Source: Nanosynbacter sp. (GTDB lineage Bacteria > Patescibacteriota > Saccharimonadia > Saccharimonadales > Saccharimonadaceae). From it: DNA of 29,108 nt. Made by a program: the position numbers and the translations under genes. Under the pieces are notes generated by a model. It was not told the DNA's origin. It did no database searches and saw only the letters and a program-made list of their open reading frames with translations. How positions within the stretch are numbered: position 1 is the first letter of the stretch; each line of letters begins with the position of its first letter. Below are positions 7,625-13,737 of the stretch, one piece after another. Location of the stretch: assembly GCA_015257605.1 (NCBI GenBank), contig JABZJV010000004.1, positions 1-29,108 on the forward strand, in the 5' to 3' direction.

Positions 7625-7788
7625 TGAAAGACTTTTCAAGCTCTGAAAGGTCTTTTTTGCTTGTAGCTAATCTGTAAAGTACGCTAATTTCAGGAGTGTA
7701 AACATTTTCATTTTCATCAACCCAGAATCCAGCAGGAATTAGCAATTGTTTACACTGTAGTAGCTTATCTTTTGCCTACTTTTTTCAT
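7602..7788 (-). pseudogene. Possible decayed gene behind a good RBS
   Basis: On the minus strand GGAGGAAAT precedes an ATG at 7788 that opens only a 7-codon frame (MKKVGKR, stop). One frame over, a protein-like sequence of about 57 residues runs to 7602 (including KQLLIPAGFWVDENENVY and TPEISVLYRLATSKKDL). A frameshift near the start would join the two. The 3' end overlaps the terminator and the 3' part of tRNA-Gly on the other strand, so the tail cannot be original. Most likely this is a gene remnant at the tRNA-island boundary. A perfect inverted repeat (AGTGTAAACA 7695-7704 and TGTTTACACT 7747-7756) lies inside it. No family recognised. Confidence 0.3.
7627..7658 (+). terminator. Intrinsic terminator of tRNA-Gly(GCC)
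   Basis: A 12-bp stem (AAAGACTTTTCA / TGAAAGGTCTTT, one G-T pair) with a 5-nt loop is followed by a run of T, starting two bases after the encoded CCA. Confidence 0.85.
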
Positions 7789-7843
7789 ATTTCCTCCACG
7801 CTTACTTATTCTGACCATGTCTTATCTGTAACTGCATTACGCG

Positions 7844-7857
7844 TGTATAATAAGAGG
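7844..7857 (+). promoter_or_regulatory. -10 box (and GAGG) ahead of the HEPN-motif gene
   Basis: TATAAT at 7846-7851 lies 10 nt before the ATG at 7862. GAGG at 7854-7857 could act as an SD only if transcription began unusually early, so a near-leaderless message is more likely. Confidence 0.5.
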
Positions 7858-7861
7858 TATT

Positions 7862-8527
7862 ATGATAATGGACTCAGAATACGTATTTGACAACTTAGAA
7901 CCTATCGACCAACTTCGTGCCAAGCCTGTAAAGTTGATACAGAAAAAAATTCCATCAGATCAGTGGAATGACTTCGATTATGCCAACCCCGACACTAAAG
8001 GCTTTGACAGCTTCGATACTGTATGGAATGACCTCGCACCGTTGATAGGTATTTGCCTTATAGTATTTGCTGAATTAGAAAGTGAATTGGAGTATAATCT
8101 ATATGAGCTAGTTAACGACAGGGCACATCAGCTAGGGATGGTAGTCACTAGTACGATGTCTTTCGAGCAAAAACTGCAGACATACATTACACTTCTTAGA
8201 CTTGTAGGCTCAGAGCCAAGCACACAGTATCGAGCGGACATTAGTCAGCTAAAAAAGCATCTAAAGAGGGCGGGAGAGGTTCGAAACATTATTGCGCATG
8301 CAAAGTGGCCATCATTAACAAAAGATGGTTATGTGTTCAGCTCAGCTGATACGATTGGGAGTTCATCCCCTGAATTAAATCTAAAATACTTTGAGCTCAA
8401 CAGGAACAGACTAGGAGAGTACAGAGCATATCTACAAGGTGTAACTAACGCAGTCAATTTTATACACTCAGAATACTTAGAGATTCTATGTAGTAGCATC
8501 ACCCCGCGCCAAAATGGAACTTTCTGA
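7862..8527 (+). CDS. Uncharacterised protein with HEPN-type RNxxxH motif
   Basis: 221 aa, or 219 if translation starts at the ATG at 7868. It is all-helical in appearance. A long amphipathic helix (about 62-88, ICLIVFAELESELEYNLYEL) is followed by FEQKLQTYITLL and then EVRNIIAHAKW, in which R141-N142-x3-H146 matches the HEPN ribonuclease motif (R, polar residue, three residues, H). HEPN proteins of this size occur as RNase toxins and in abortive-infection systems, but also as non-catalytic nucleotide-binding helpers. No antitoxin-like small gene (MNT or other) is adjacent. Two terminators follow, and the next gene is convergent. Codon use is AT-richer than in the flanking operons, suggesting transfer. 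The motif is seen directly; function is inferred. Confidence 0.7.
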   Translation: MIMDSEYVFDNLEPIDQLRAKPVKLIQKKIPSDQWNDFDYANPDTKGFDSFDTVWNDLAPLIGICLIVFAELESELEYNLYELVNDRAHQLGMVVTSTMSFEQKLQTYITLLRLVGSEPSTQYRADISQLKKHLKRAGEVRNIIAHAKWPSLTKDGYVFSSADTIGSSSPELNLKYFELNRNRLGEYRAYLQGVTNAVNFIHSEYLEILCSSITPRQNGTF

Positions 8528-8532
8528 GATTT

Positions 8533-8568
8533 GGTCACCCGACGAGGTGGCCGTTTTCGTTTTATTTC
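8533..8568 (+). terminator. Terminator behind the HEPN-motif gene
   Basis: Stem GGTCACC (8533-8539) / GGTGGCC (8546-8552), one G-T pair, followed by GTTTTCGTTTTATTT. Confidence 0.7.
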
Positions 8569-8591
8569 CGAAATGATGACAATTTAACACG

Positions 8592-8613
8592 TCGAGCTTT
8601 GAGCTCGATTTTT
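8592..8613 (+). terminator. Second terminator in the convergent gap
   Basis: Perfect stem TCGAGCT (8592-8598) / AGCTCGA (8602-8608) with a 3-nt loop and five T. It backs up the preceding terminator. On the minus strand it lacks a T run, so it mainly serves the plus strand. Confidence 0.65.
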
Positions 8614-8673
8614 GTTAGTTTGCTAATGAATTAGCTCTTAGCACAATCGCCTATTAGTAGTATTATTCTTAGC

Positions 8674-10779
8674 CTATTTGCTTACCGTAGATTGTGTATT
8701 TTGACTATAAAACTCTAGGGCTCTGTCCATGCACTCTGATTGCACCCATGGATTATTATTAAACATTACACACCGTATGCTACCAGTCTTATCTGCACCC
8801 AGAGCTAACCACACCCCAGCTTTAGCCCTATACTTATTCATAGTAGCTACTAATCGTAATTTAGAAATAACGTCTTGCTCTAAGTAGCCAATCATATAAG
8901 TTATACCTCCCCAGGGCTTTTCGTTGTTTGTGATTTGGACTGAGAAATCATGTAATTTACCGCCGTCTTCTTTAGCTTGAGTATTAATCCTATCAATGTA
9001 TTCCATTAATTTTTTTACAGTACTCCGAGGTATCGTCATTAAAAAGAAAATAACATCGGTTGCTGAAAGGTCGTCTAATTGCTTAATAGTATCTATAAGT
9101 TTCTTAAAATCTTCATTTTGCCAAGGATTAAATAATTCATCTTCCTTTTCAGGCTTCGGAGTACCCATCTTTCTATGATAATAGTCTGCATCGAGGATTT
9201 GACCAAAGGATTGGTCTAATACGAGCATGTCAGAATTTTTAGGCATAAATAGCCCATATCGCAGATGATATGCAAGATGAATAATCTCGTTTGACGATAT
9301 TATATTTTCGTGATTTTCAAGACGTTGCTTAATATAAAAGACAAACTCGTAGGGGTCTTTGAAATATTCAGCCATTAGGTCGAGGTCAAACAAGCTTATC
9401 TGCATTGGCGGTAATTGGTTGATATCCGCTAAGAACGCACGCATTTGATCCATCGCAGCTGGATATGGCTCATTTGATACGCATAATATATACGCGTGCT
9501 TTATACCTTTTGGTAGTGTAATTTGACTGCCAGACTTATCAACTAATTTGTAGGGCTCGTTGCCTAGAATTACGCTACGGACTTTTATACCTTGCTTGTA
9601 CGGGTCAATAACTGCCTTCTGAAAATCGGATTTAATAGCTTCAACATCACCATTAAGCGCAGAAGCTGTCATTTTTTTACTTTTATTCTGTGCGATAATA
9701 ACTACATTACCTACGACTCCCATAACATCAATATCGGTCAAGGTTTTCTTTCCTTTGACGATCTTTACAGCTTTGTATGCATTTGATTCGCCAAAGATAT
9801 TTTTGAAGTAACTATAGGTTATATCTTCGGCTACCTCGCCAATGTGTTTATTAACAGTATTGACGTACTGCTCATCTTGGCGCATCCAATACAAGGGACT
9901 CTTATATATAGCTGAGGCCAGTGTCATCGTGTTCGGGAAGAAATAGATATCGTTTGCTAGTTTGATAATTGGCTTATAGGTGAATATATTCTCATTTCCA
10001 GGCTCATTGAATGTTTCTAACTGGTCACCAAACGAGCAGCTGAATAGTTCAAGAAATGCTCTAATATCCTCTTTCTTAATGCTTTTGTCTATATTCTGCA
10101 CAGCTTCAACTATGAGATCAAAGTGAAAGGATATTTCATCTATCGCTCGTAATGACCTTACTTGTTTGTTTGCAGATATTGAGCGAGCGAGATGTATACG
10201 ATTGAACATGTCCTTTAGAGCAAAGAATATAGTTTTTGACTTTATAACACTAAACTTCGTGTTACTCTTAATCCAATCTTCATCTCGAGCATATAGCTTT
10301 TGCGCTATCTCAAATGGCTGCACGTCGTAAAAACCCGTGTCGCCATAAAAAGTAGTTTCTATGATCATTTCTTTACTACCAAAGATTTCTCGAAATTCAT
10401 GCTCTTTCTCTCCGTCGCTCATAGCCTCAATTTGTTCTGGTGTGTGTTTCGCCATGGCTTCGCTGAAATCATACATGTAGGTGTCGTGAAGTTCATCAAG
10501 TAGCAGTCTGGTATATTTGATTGCTTCCTCAATTTGTTTCTTGGTAATTCTGTCAAAACTAATAACTTTATTTTTTAGCATTAGCCCCATAAGAAAAGCT
10601 ACCTCGTTACCGTGTAGTCTCTCTCGCCAGTTTACGTTAGCTACGTTATATACATCTATAAAGAAATCTTGTGAGATAATTTCTGCAAAAGCGAAGATGT
10701 AGCCTTTTGTTGTTACAAGCAACTCAATATCGGATATAATATCTTCTCGCGAGCGTTTTTCTAATTTTTTACCCCTCAT
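8674..10779 (-). CDS. Large protein with a PD-(D/E)XK nuclease-like region
   Basis: 701 aa, not recognised as a named family. Residues about 305-400 carry the sequence logic of a PD-(D/E)XK (Mrr/NERD-like) nuclease: a helix with GEVAEDITYSYF (E315), then TLTDIDVMG (D349 and D351), a hydrophobic strand, and IIAQNKSKK (Q364-x-K366, the QxK variant of the third motif). The N-terminal 300 residues are mostly helical and the C-terminal 250 residues are mixed alpha/beta; I could not assign either. No transmembrane segments are seen. The gene stands alone, convergent with the HEPN-motif gene, in AT-rich DNA between tRNA-Gly genes, which suits an acquired defence or restriction-type effector (inference). 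The start ATG lies 6 nt after a TAAAAT box and has no SD. Confidence 0.75.
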   Translation of the reverse strand: MRGKKLEKRSREDIISDIELLVTTKGYIFAFAEIISQDFFIDVYNVANVNWRERLHGNEVAFLMGLMLKNKVISFDRITKKQIEEAIKYTRLLLDELHDTYMYDFSEAMAKHTPEQIEAMSDGEKEHEFREIFGSKEMIIETTFYGDTGFYDVQPFEIAQKLYARDEDWIKSNTKFSVIKSKTIFFALKDMFNRIHLARSISANKQVRSLRAIDEISFHFDLIVEAVQNIDKSIKKEDIRAFLELFSCSFGDQLETFNEPGNENIFTYKPIIKLANDIYFFPNTMTLASAIYKSPLYWMRQDEQYVNTVNKHIGEVAEDITYSYFKNIFGESNAYKAVKIVKGKKTLTDIDVMGVVGNVVIIAQNKSKKMTASALNGDVEAIKSDFQKAVIDPYKQGIKVRSVILGNEPYKLVDKSGSQITLPKGIKHAYILCVSNEPYPAAMDQMRAFLADINQLPPMQISLFDLDLMAEYFKDPYEFVFYIKQRLENHENIISSNEIIHLAYHLRYGLFMPKNSDMLVLDQSFGQILDADYYHRKMGTPKPEKEDELFNPWQNEDFKKLIDTIKQLDDLSATDVIFFLMTIPRSTVKKLMEYIDRINTQAKEDGGKLHDFSVQITNNEKPWGGITYMIGYLEQDVISKLRLVATMNKYRAKAGVWLALGADKTGSIRCVMFNNNPWVQSECMDRALEFYSQNTQSTVSK

Positions 10780-10791
10780 AAATCTATTTTA
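10780..10791 (-). promoter_or_regulatory. -10 box of the 701-aa nuclease-like gene, leaderless
   Basis: On the minus strand TAAAAT (10791-10786) is followed by 6 nt and the ATG at 10779. Confidence 0.45.
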
Positions 10792-10809
10792 TACTATAGC
10801 ATCTAAACT

Positions 10810-11019
10810 TCACAGAAGAGTGTAAAAGTTCAACGTATAGCCGTCACTAACGATAGTCTCATTCTTCAAATATTTCATTTGAATTCTCTATTTATCTCGC
10901 TTATACTTAAACCATGAAAAAGCATTAGCAAGACGCCACCTCCCTATCTCAGATTTATCCGCGAGGTTTCCAAGATGCGAATGGTGTCAGATTTCCCTCA
11001 ACACACCAAACCGCTCCAT
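10810..11019 (-). pseudogene. Decayed reading frame with two internal stops
   Basis: From the ATG at 11019 one frame continues to 10810 if a TGA (after ten codons) and a TAG (after codon 43) are read through. The segments between the stops look protein-like: HLGNLADKSEIGRWRLANAF then SWFKYKRDK, and after an internal ATG at 10878, MKYLKNETIVSDGYTLNFY. A palindrome TTCAAAT-N5-ATTTGAA (10865-10883) covers the internal ATG. It lies just outside the direct repeat of the TA island. It could be a dead mobile-element gene or chance; no family recognised. Confidence 0.3.
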
Positions 11020-11030
11020 AAAACACACGC

Positions 11031-11067
11031 CTCAACAAAAATGCTCCACAATCTTGTTGCCGGCGAT
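11031..11067 (+). repeat. Left direct repeat (att-like) of the TA island
   Basis: 37 bp matching 12667-12703 at 35 positions; the mismatches are at the 20th and 26th bases. Read on the minus strand it encodes AGNKIVEHFC and a stop, here fused in frame to the integrase remnant. Confidence 0.85.
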
Positions 11068-11352
11068 AGTAAACTGGCGGTTTTTGATTGAATTACAATT
11101 TAGAGAACACACCTCACTAACGCGTATGCCTGATGAGAAGATCAGTCTGCAAATGGCAACATTACGCAGCCTATTAGCATTACAGTAGCCACGCCGCTTC
11201 ATGGCTAAGATGGAAATAAACTCTTCAACTCCATCTTCTGTCGGAATGTCTAGGGTGCGTTTTTCACGCTTAGGTATTGCCAAATATCTGTTAAGGCGCG
11301 TACCATACTCAAGGAGATTACCCCTAGGACCATAGCTGATTGCACCCCTCAA
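11032..11352 (-). pseudogene. Tyrosine recombinase (integrase) remnant
   Basis: About 106 aa, opening with a TTG. It contains the end of the N-terminal core-binding domain and the beginning of the catalytic domain: LAIPKREKRTLDIPTEDGVE, then RLRNVAICRLIFSSGIRVSE and VCSLN, where the R in SSGIRVSE is the first catalytic arginine. The H-x-x-R box and the nucleophilic tyrosine are missing, because the frame runs straight into the direct repeat (IAGNKIVEHFC, stop). Full-length enzymes are about 300 aa, so both ends are lost and the protein cannot recombine DNA. It marks past mobility of the island. Confidence 0.85.
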
Positions 11353-11408
11353 TACGCTTGTGGTAAACTATATGTAGGCTGTATAGTCTATAGAAAGGGG
11401 GCGTAGGG

Positions 11409-11437
11409 TTGCCAAAACGGCAAAACTATGATAGAAT
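11409..11437 (+). promoter_or_regulatory. Promoter of the Panacea-toxin pair, leaderless
   Basis: TTGCCA (11409-11414), exactly 17 nt, then TAGAAT (11432-11437) with an upstream TGA as extended -10. The ATG at 11445 is 7 nt behind the -10. The TTG at 11409 could be mistaken for a start codon of the same frame, but it is the -35 box. Confidence 0.7.
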
Positions 11438-11444
11438 ATACGAT

Positions 11445-12071
11445 ATGAATATATCATCTCGAAGCAGCGATATTGTAAAAATGACACAGATACTACGATA
11501 CCTGTTGTCCTTTGATGATAACGGAAAAATGAACCGCACCAAACTAATCAAGCTGTTATGGGCAGCCGATCGCTATCATATGCGGCACTATGGGCGTTTG
11601 GTATCTGACAGCAACTATGTCGCCATGAAGTTCGGTCCTGTATCCTCTCTCGCTCTTGATATAGCTCAGGTTAAGAATGACTTCGCACTCGATGAAGAAG
11701 ACATGAAATATATCGGCTATTACCTCTCCGCTGATGAAAAAGATACCATGGCTACGGCTGCCAATATAGAGGATGATCACCTATCAGAAACAGACAAGGA
11801 AGCTCTGAAATGGGCGTGGGATACCTTTGGAGATAGAGAGGCTTTCGATATTGCCAATAACGTTAGTCACCTCTATCCTGAATGGGCACAGTTTGAAGAC
11901 TTCTTTGTTCGCGGCGGCGGTCGCGGACGTAGGGATATTGACCCTATCAAGTTTTTTGATAACCCAGAGCATGGCGACGAGTTCTTTAATCAGGATGCTG
12001 ATCAGCTAGCAGCAGCCCGCGAGCTTTATATTGACGATAAAAACGCGCTAGCCGCCCTCGGTACACTGTAG
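11445..12071 (+). CDS. Panacea (DUF4065) domain protein, putative antitoxin
   Basis: 208 aa from the ATG at 11445, chosen because the longer TTG start at 11409 is the promoter -35. The Panacea core is clear at about residues 16-75: LRYLLS, MNRTKLIKLLWAADRYHMRH, YGR, YVAMKFGPVSS. Panacea proteins are antitoxins for many unrelated toxins, in the hyperpromiscuous PanAT systems. The C-terminal part (about 130-208) carries EWAQFEDFFVRGGGRGRRDI and is probably where the toxin-specific or DNA-binding parts lie. The stop codon abuts the ATG of the next gene, so the two are translationally coupled, antitoxin first as is usual. Confidence 0.88.
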   Translation: MNISSRSSDIVKMTQILRYLLSFDDNGKMNRTKLIKLLWAADRYHMRHYGRLVSDSNYVAMKFGPVSSLALDIAQVKNDFALDEEDMKYIGYYLSADEKDTMATAANIEDDHLSETDKEALKWAWDTFGDREAFDIANNVSHLYPEWAQFEDFFVRGGGRGRRDIDPIKFFDNPEHGDEFFNQDADQLAAARELYIDDKNALAALGTL

Positions 12072-12536
12072 ATGATAAAAATACCGTCAGACATCCAATC
12101 AGCTTCGTTTCACGCATCACTACGCCAAGGTACGCTGTTTCGGATGCGAGGCGACGAACCGTTTCCAAGTAGTAAATACCACGTATTCATAGTCCTCAAT
12201 TACGATCCAAACACAGACGAAGCCCTCATTTTAGTAAATGGAACGTCTCAGGTATATAAGCGGCTTAATTTCTACAAGTATCGCCCGAATCTCAACCCAG
12301 AGAGCACCACTGTAGTACTCGAAGCGGGCAAATATCCTTTTTTCCCAGAAAAGACCCTTGTAGACTGCAACTCGGTCAAAACGTGCCGCATAAATCCAGA
12401 GCATTTTGAAAATGGCAACCTGATAATGATGGATAGTAGCCTCAGCGACGACGATATGGAGCGCATAATAAACGGCGTAGTTTGTAGTCGCAGGGTGCCT
12501 CAGTTCATAAAATCCAAGATCAAGCCGCAAGATTAG
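12072..12536 (+). CDS. PemK/MazF-like putative toxin partner of Panacea protein
   Basis: 154 aa. It starts immediately after the Panacea stop, with no spacing. The layout suits an SH3-like PemK/MazF barrel: LRQGTLFRMRG at 17-27, HVFIVLNYDPNTDEALILVN at about 37-56, GTSQVYKR, then VVLEAGKYPFFPEKTLVDCN at about 77-96, which parallels the conserved K-S-x-VDC segment of that fold. A helical C-terminus follows (DDDMERIINGVV). Sequence similarity is too weak by eye to be certain, and the catalytic residues cannot be named. If correct, it would be an mRNA endonuclease neutralised by the upstream protein. Another barrel-type toxin remains possible. Confidence 0.6.
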   Translation: MIKIPSDIQSASFHASLRQGTLFRMRGDEPFPSSKYHVFIVLNYDPNTDEALILVNGTSQVYKRLNFYKYRPNLNPESTTVVLEAGKYPFFPEKTLVDCNSVKTCRINPEHFENGNLIMMDSSLSDDDMERIINGVVCSRRVPQFIKSKIKPQD

Positions 12537-12546
12537 AGCGGTTTTT
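12525..12546 (+). terminator. Terminator of the TA operon
   Basis: CCGC (12525-12528) / GCGG (12538-12541) with a 9-nt loop and TTTTTCTAATTTTTTT behind it. The stop codon of the toxin gene lies in the loop. The remaining 120 bp up to the CAP gene hold two short hairpins (GCGG/CCGC at 12627-12640 and AGGCT/AGCCT at 12644-12657) next to the direct repeat, possibly recombinase arm or core structure. Confidence 0.6.
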
Positions 12547-12666
12547 CTAATTTTTTTAGACAAAATATTCATTTTTATTTAAGAATCTAAAAATCTCATG
12601 ATATGGTACTTATGTAATAACTACTAGCGGGAAGGTCCGCAGGAGGCTCGGCAGCCTGAGCACACA

Positions 12667-12703
12667 CTCAACAAAAATGCTCCACGATCTTATTGCCGGC
12701 GAT
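12667..12703 (+). repeat. Right direct repeat (att-like) within the CAP gene 3' end
   Basis: The copy that belongs to the intact CAP gene; it encodes the last ten residues and stop on the minus strand. See the copy at 11031. Confidence 0.85.
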
Positions 12704-13516
12704 GCCAAATCCAGTTAGCGTGTAAGTGCTCGACATGATGGATTGCCTGTGCGGCGGCGATTGCATCCAGGCGTTGAAGGCTACGCGGCTAGTGTGCAGA
12801 TCTGGCGGCGAAGTTTGCACCAGATTCTCGGCCGGCGCGTTACAGACAGTCCTCGCCTTAAGCAATCCGTGCGGAATAGTTGTGCCTGGTTTATAATGGC
12901 TAAAATAGTTATTCTCTTTCATGTCATTCGCCATCCACTGTGCTGTTCGGTTAAGCGGCTCGTACATCTTTAGCGGCTTCAGATTTTCCTTACTACGAGC
13001 ATAATTAATCAGTTCAAGAATCTCCAAAGCATCTGGCGGGCCTATGTCATACTTTTTATCTTGGTCTGCTGGTTGCGGCTGCGGATTTGGATTTGGCTGC
13101 GGATTCGGCGCAGGCTGCTGCGAGTTACCGGGCTGCTGAGGCTGCGGAGCTGGCTGTTGGTTGTTTTTCGGCGGCGGCGAGGCTGGACTCGACGGTAGCT
13201 GCGGGGCTGGATTATGTTTCGGACGTACAGGGTCAATTCTCTGCTCTTTTTGGTTTGGCTGCGGTTTTTCAGGATTCTTCTCTTGCTGGTTCGGCGTAGT
13301 TTGTTTAGAATTAGAGCTTGTGCTAAATTTACTGCCGTTAGAGTTATTGCTAGAATCGGAATTATCAGAGCCAGAATTAGAATTGGTAGTTGTCTTTTGC
13401 TGCTGATTAGCACTACCCGCATCTTTCGACGCAGCACGCACAGCAATATATAAGCCTATTCCTACCCCCGCTAGTATTAAAATAACTAATATAATTACAA
13501 GTTTTTGTTTTTTCAT
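12668..13516 (-). CDS. CAP/SCP-domain protein with membrane anchor and Q/P/S/N-rich linker
   Basis: 282 aa. Residues 6-29 form a signal-anchor (LVIILVILILAGVGIGLYIA). A long low-complexity linker of Ser, Asn, Pro and Gln follows (about 32-152), then a CAP (cysteine-rich secretory protein, SCP/PR1) domain at about 160-282. The domain shows LELINYARSKENLKPL, FSHYKPG, APAENLV, and AFNAWMQSPPHRQSIMSSTY in the usual order. It is expected on the cell surface, tethered through the linker. Bacterial CAP proteins are widespread extracellular proteins whose function is mostly unknown. For an episymbiont a host-contact role is tempting but unproven. Its last codons form one of the repeats of the TA island. 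The start follows a consensus promoter by 6 nt. Confidence 0.9.
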   Translation of the reverse strand: MKKQKLVIILVILILAGVGIGLYIAVRAASKDAGSANQQQKTTTNSNSGSDNSDSSNNSNGSKFSTSSNSKQTTPNQQEKNPEKPQPNQKEQRIDPVRPKHNPAPQLPSSPASPPPKNNQQPAPQPQQPGNSQQPAPNPQPNPNPQPQPADQDKKYDIGPPDALEILELINYARSKENLKPLKMYEPLNRTAQWMANDMKENNYFSHYKPGTTIPHGLLKARTVCNAPAENLVQTSPPDLHTSRVAFNAWMQSPPHRQSIMSSTYTLTGFGIAGNKIVEHFC

Positions 13517-13550
13517 ACTTTGATTGTAGCAAGGAAACCGGTTATGTCAA
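13517..13550 (-). promoter_or_regulatory. Consensus leaderless promoter of the CAP gene
   Basis: On the minus strand TTGACA (13550-13545), 16-nt spacer, TGC-TACAAT (-10 at 13528-13523), 6 nt, ATG at 13516. The -35 is perfect and there is no SD, which makes this the clearest leaderless arrangement in the window. Confidence 0.75.
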
Positions 13551-13590
13551 TCTGGAGGTAGCGTCCTGCAAAAATAACCAGAGCATAGTG

Positions 13591-13596
13591 TATAAT
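13591..13596 (+). promoter_or_regulatory. -10 box of tRNA-Gly(CCC)
   Basis: TATAAT 9 nt before the mature 5' end; transcription would begin about 2-3 nt before the tRNA. Confidence 0.55.
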
Positions 13597-13605
13597 ATAG
13601 TCAGC

Positions 13606-13680
13606 GCGGGTATCGTATAACGGCTATTATGTATGCTTCCCAAGCATGAGACGAGGGTTCGACTCCCTCTACCCGCACCA
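13606..13680 (+). tRNA. tRNA-Gly(CCC), CCA encoded
   Basis: 75 nt. Acceptor GCGGGTA/TACCCGC, anticodon stem TATGC/GCATG (one T-G pair) with loop TTCCCAA (anticodon CCC), T stem GAGGG/CCCTC with a normal TTCGACT loop. The D arm is weak (GTAT and TTAT around AACGGCTA), as in some bacterial Gly and Glu tRNAs, but has the normal GG. The elbow pair is the usual G19-C56, in contrast to the Gly(GCC) gene. The discriminator is A73. Confidence 0.93.
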
Positions 13681-13725
13681 GTTCAAACTATTATCATGAA
13701 CCTTTAAGATAACGCTGTCACGCAT

Positions 13726-13737
13726 TATAATTAGAAT
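13726..13737 (+). promoter_or_regulatory. -10 box of the MFS gene, leaderless
   Basis: TATAAT (13726-13731), 6 nt, then ATG at 13738; no SD. A weak -35 (TTTAAG, 13703-13708) lies 17 nt upstream. Confidence 0.55.

Larger units (their letters stand above)
11031..12703. mobile_element. Small island with integrase remnant and TA pair, bounded by direct repeats
   Basis: Two 37-bp direct repeats with 35 identical positions (11031-11067 and 12667-12703) enclose about 1.6 kb. The right copy is the last ten codons and stop of the CAP-domain gene (AGNKIVEHFC), and the left copy repeats that same 3' end. This is the footprint of an element that integrated into the end of a gene and restored its reading frame. 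Inside are a truncated tyrosine recombinase and a Panacea/PemK-like toxin-antitoxin pair. An alternative is recombination between two CAP paralogues whose second copy was lost. Confidence 0.65.

Noticed and set aside
10888..11019. Reassignment of TGA to an amino acid, suggested by the in-frame TGA near 10988
   Set aside because: TGA is used as the natural stop of several intact genes here, for example at 5630 and 6625, so the code is standard and the frame is a remnant.
13042..13453. Several long overlapping frames on both strands across the CAP linker
   Set aside because: They are shadows of the repetitive Ser/Asn/Pro/Gln codons of the CAP protein linker; composition is extreme, starts lack RBS, and the CAP frame is clearly the coding one.
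7549..13680. One large integrated element between the two tRNA-Gly genes
   Set aside because: The shared tRNA 3' ends (ACCCGCACCA) are explained by both being tRNA-Gly; no longer direct repeat or complete integrase supports a single event.
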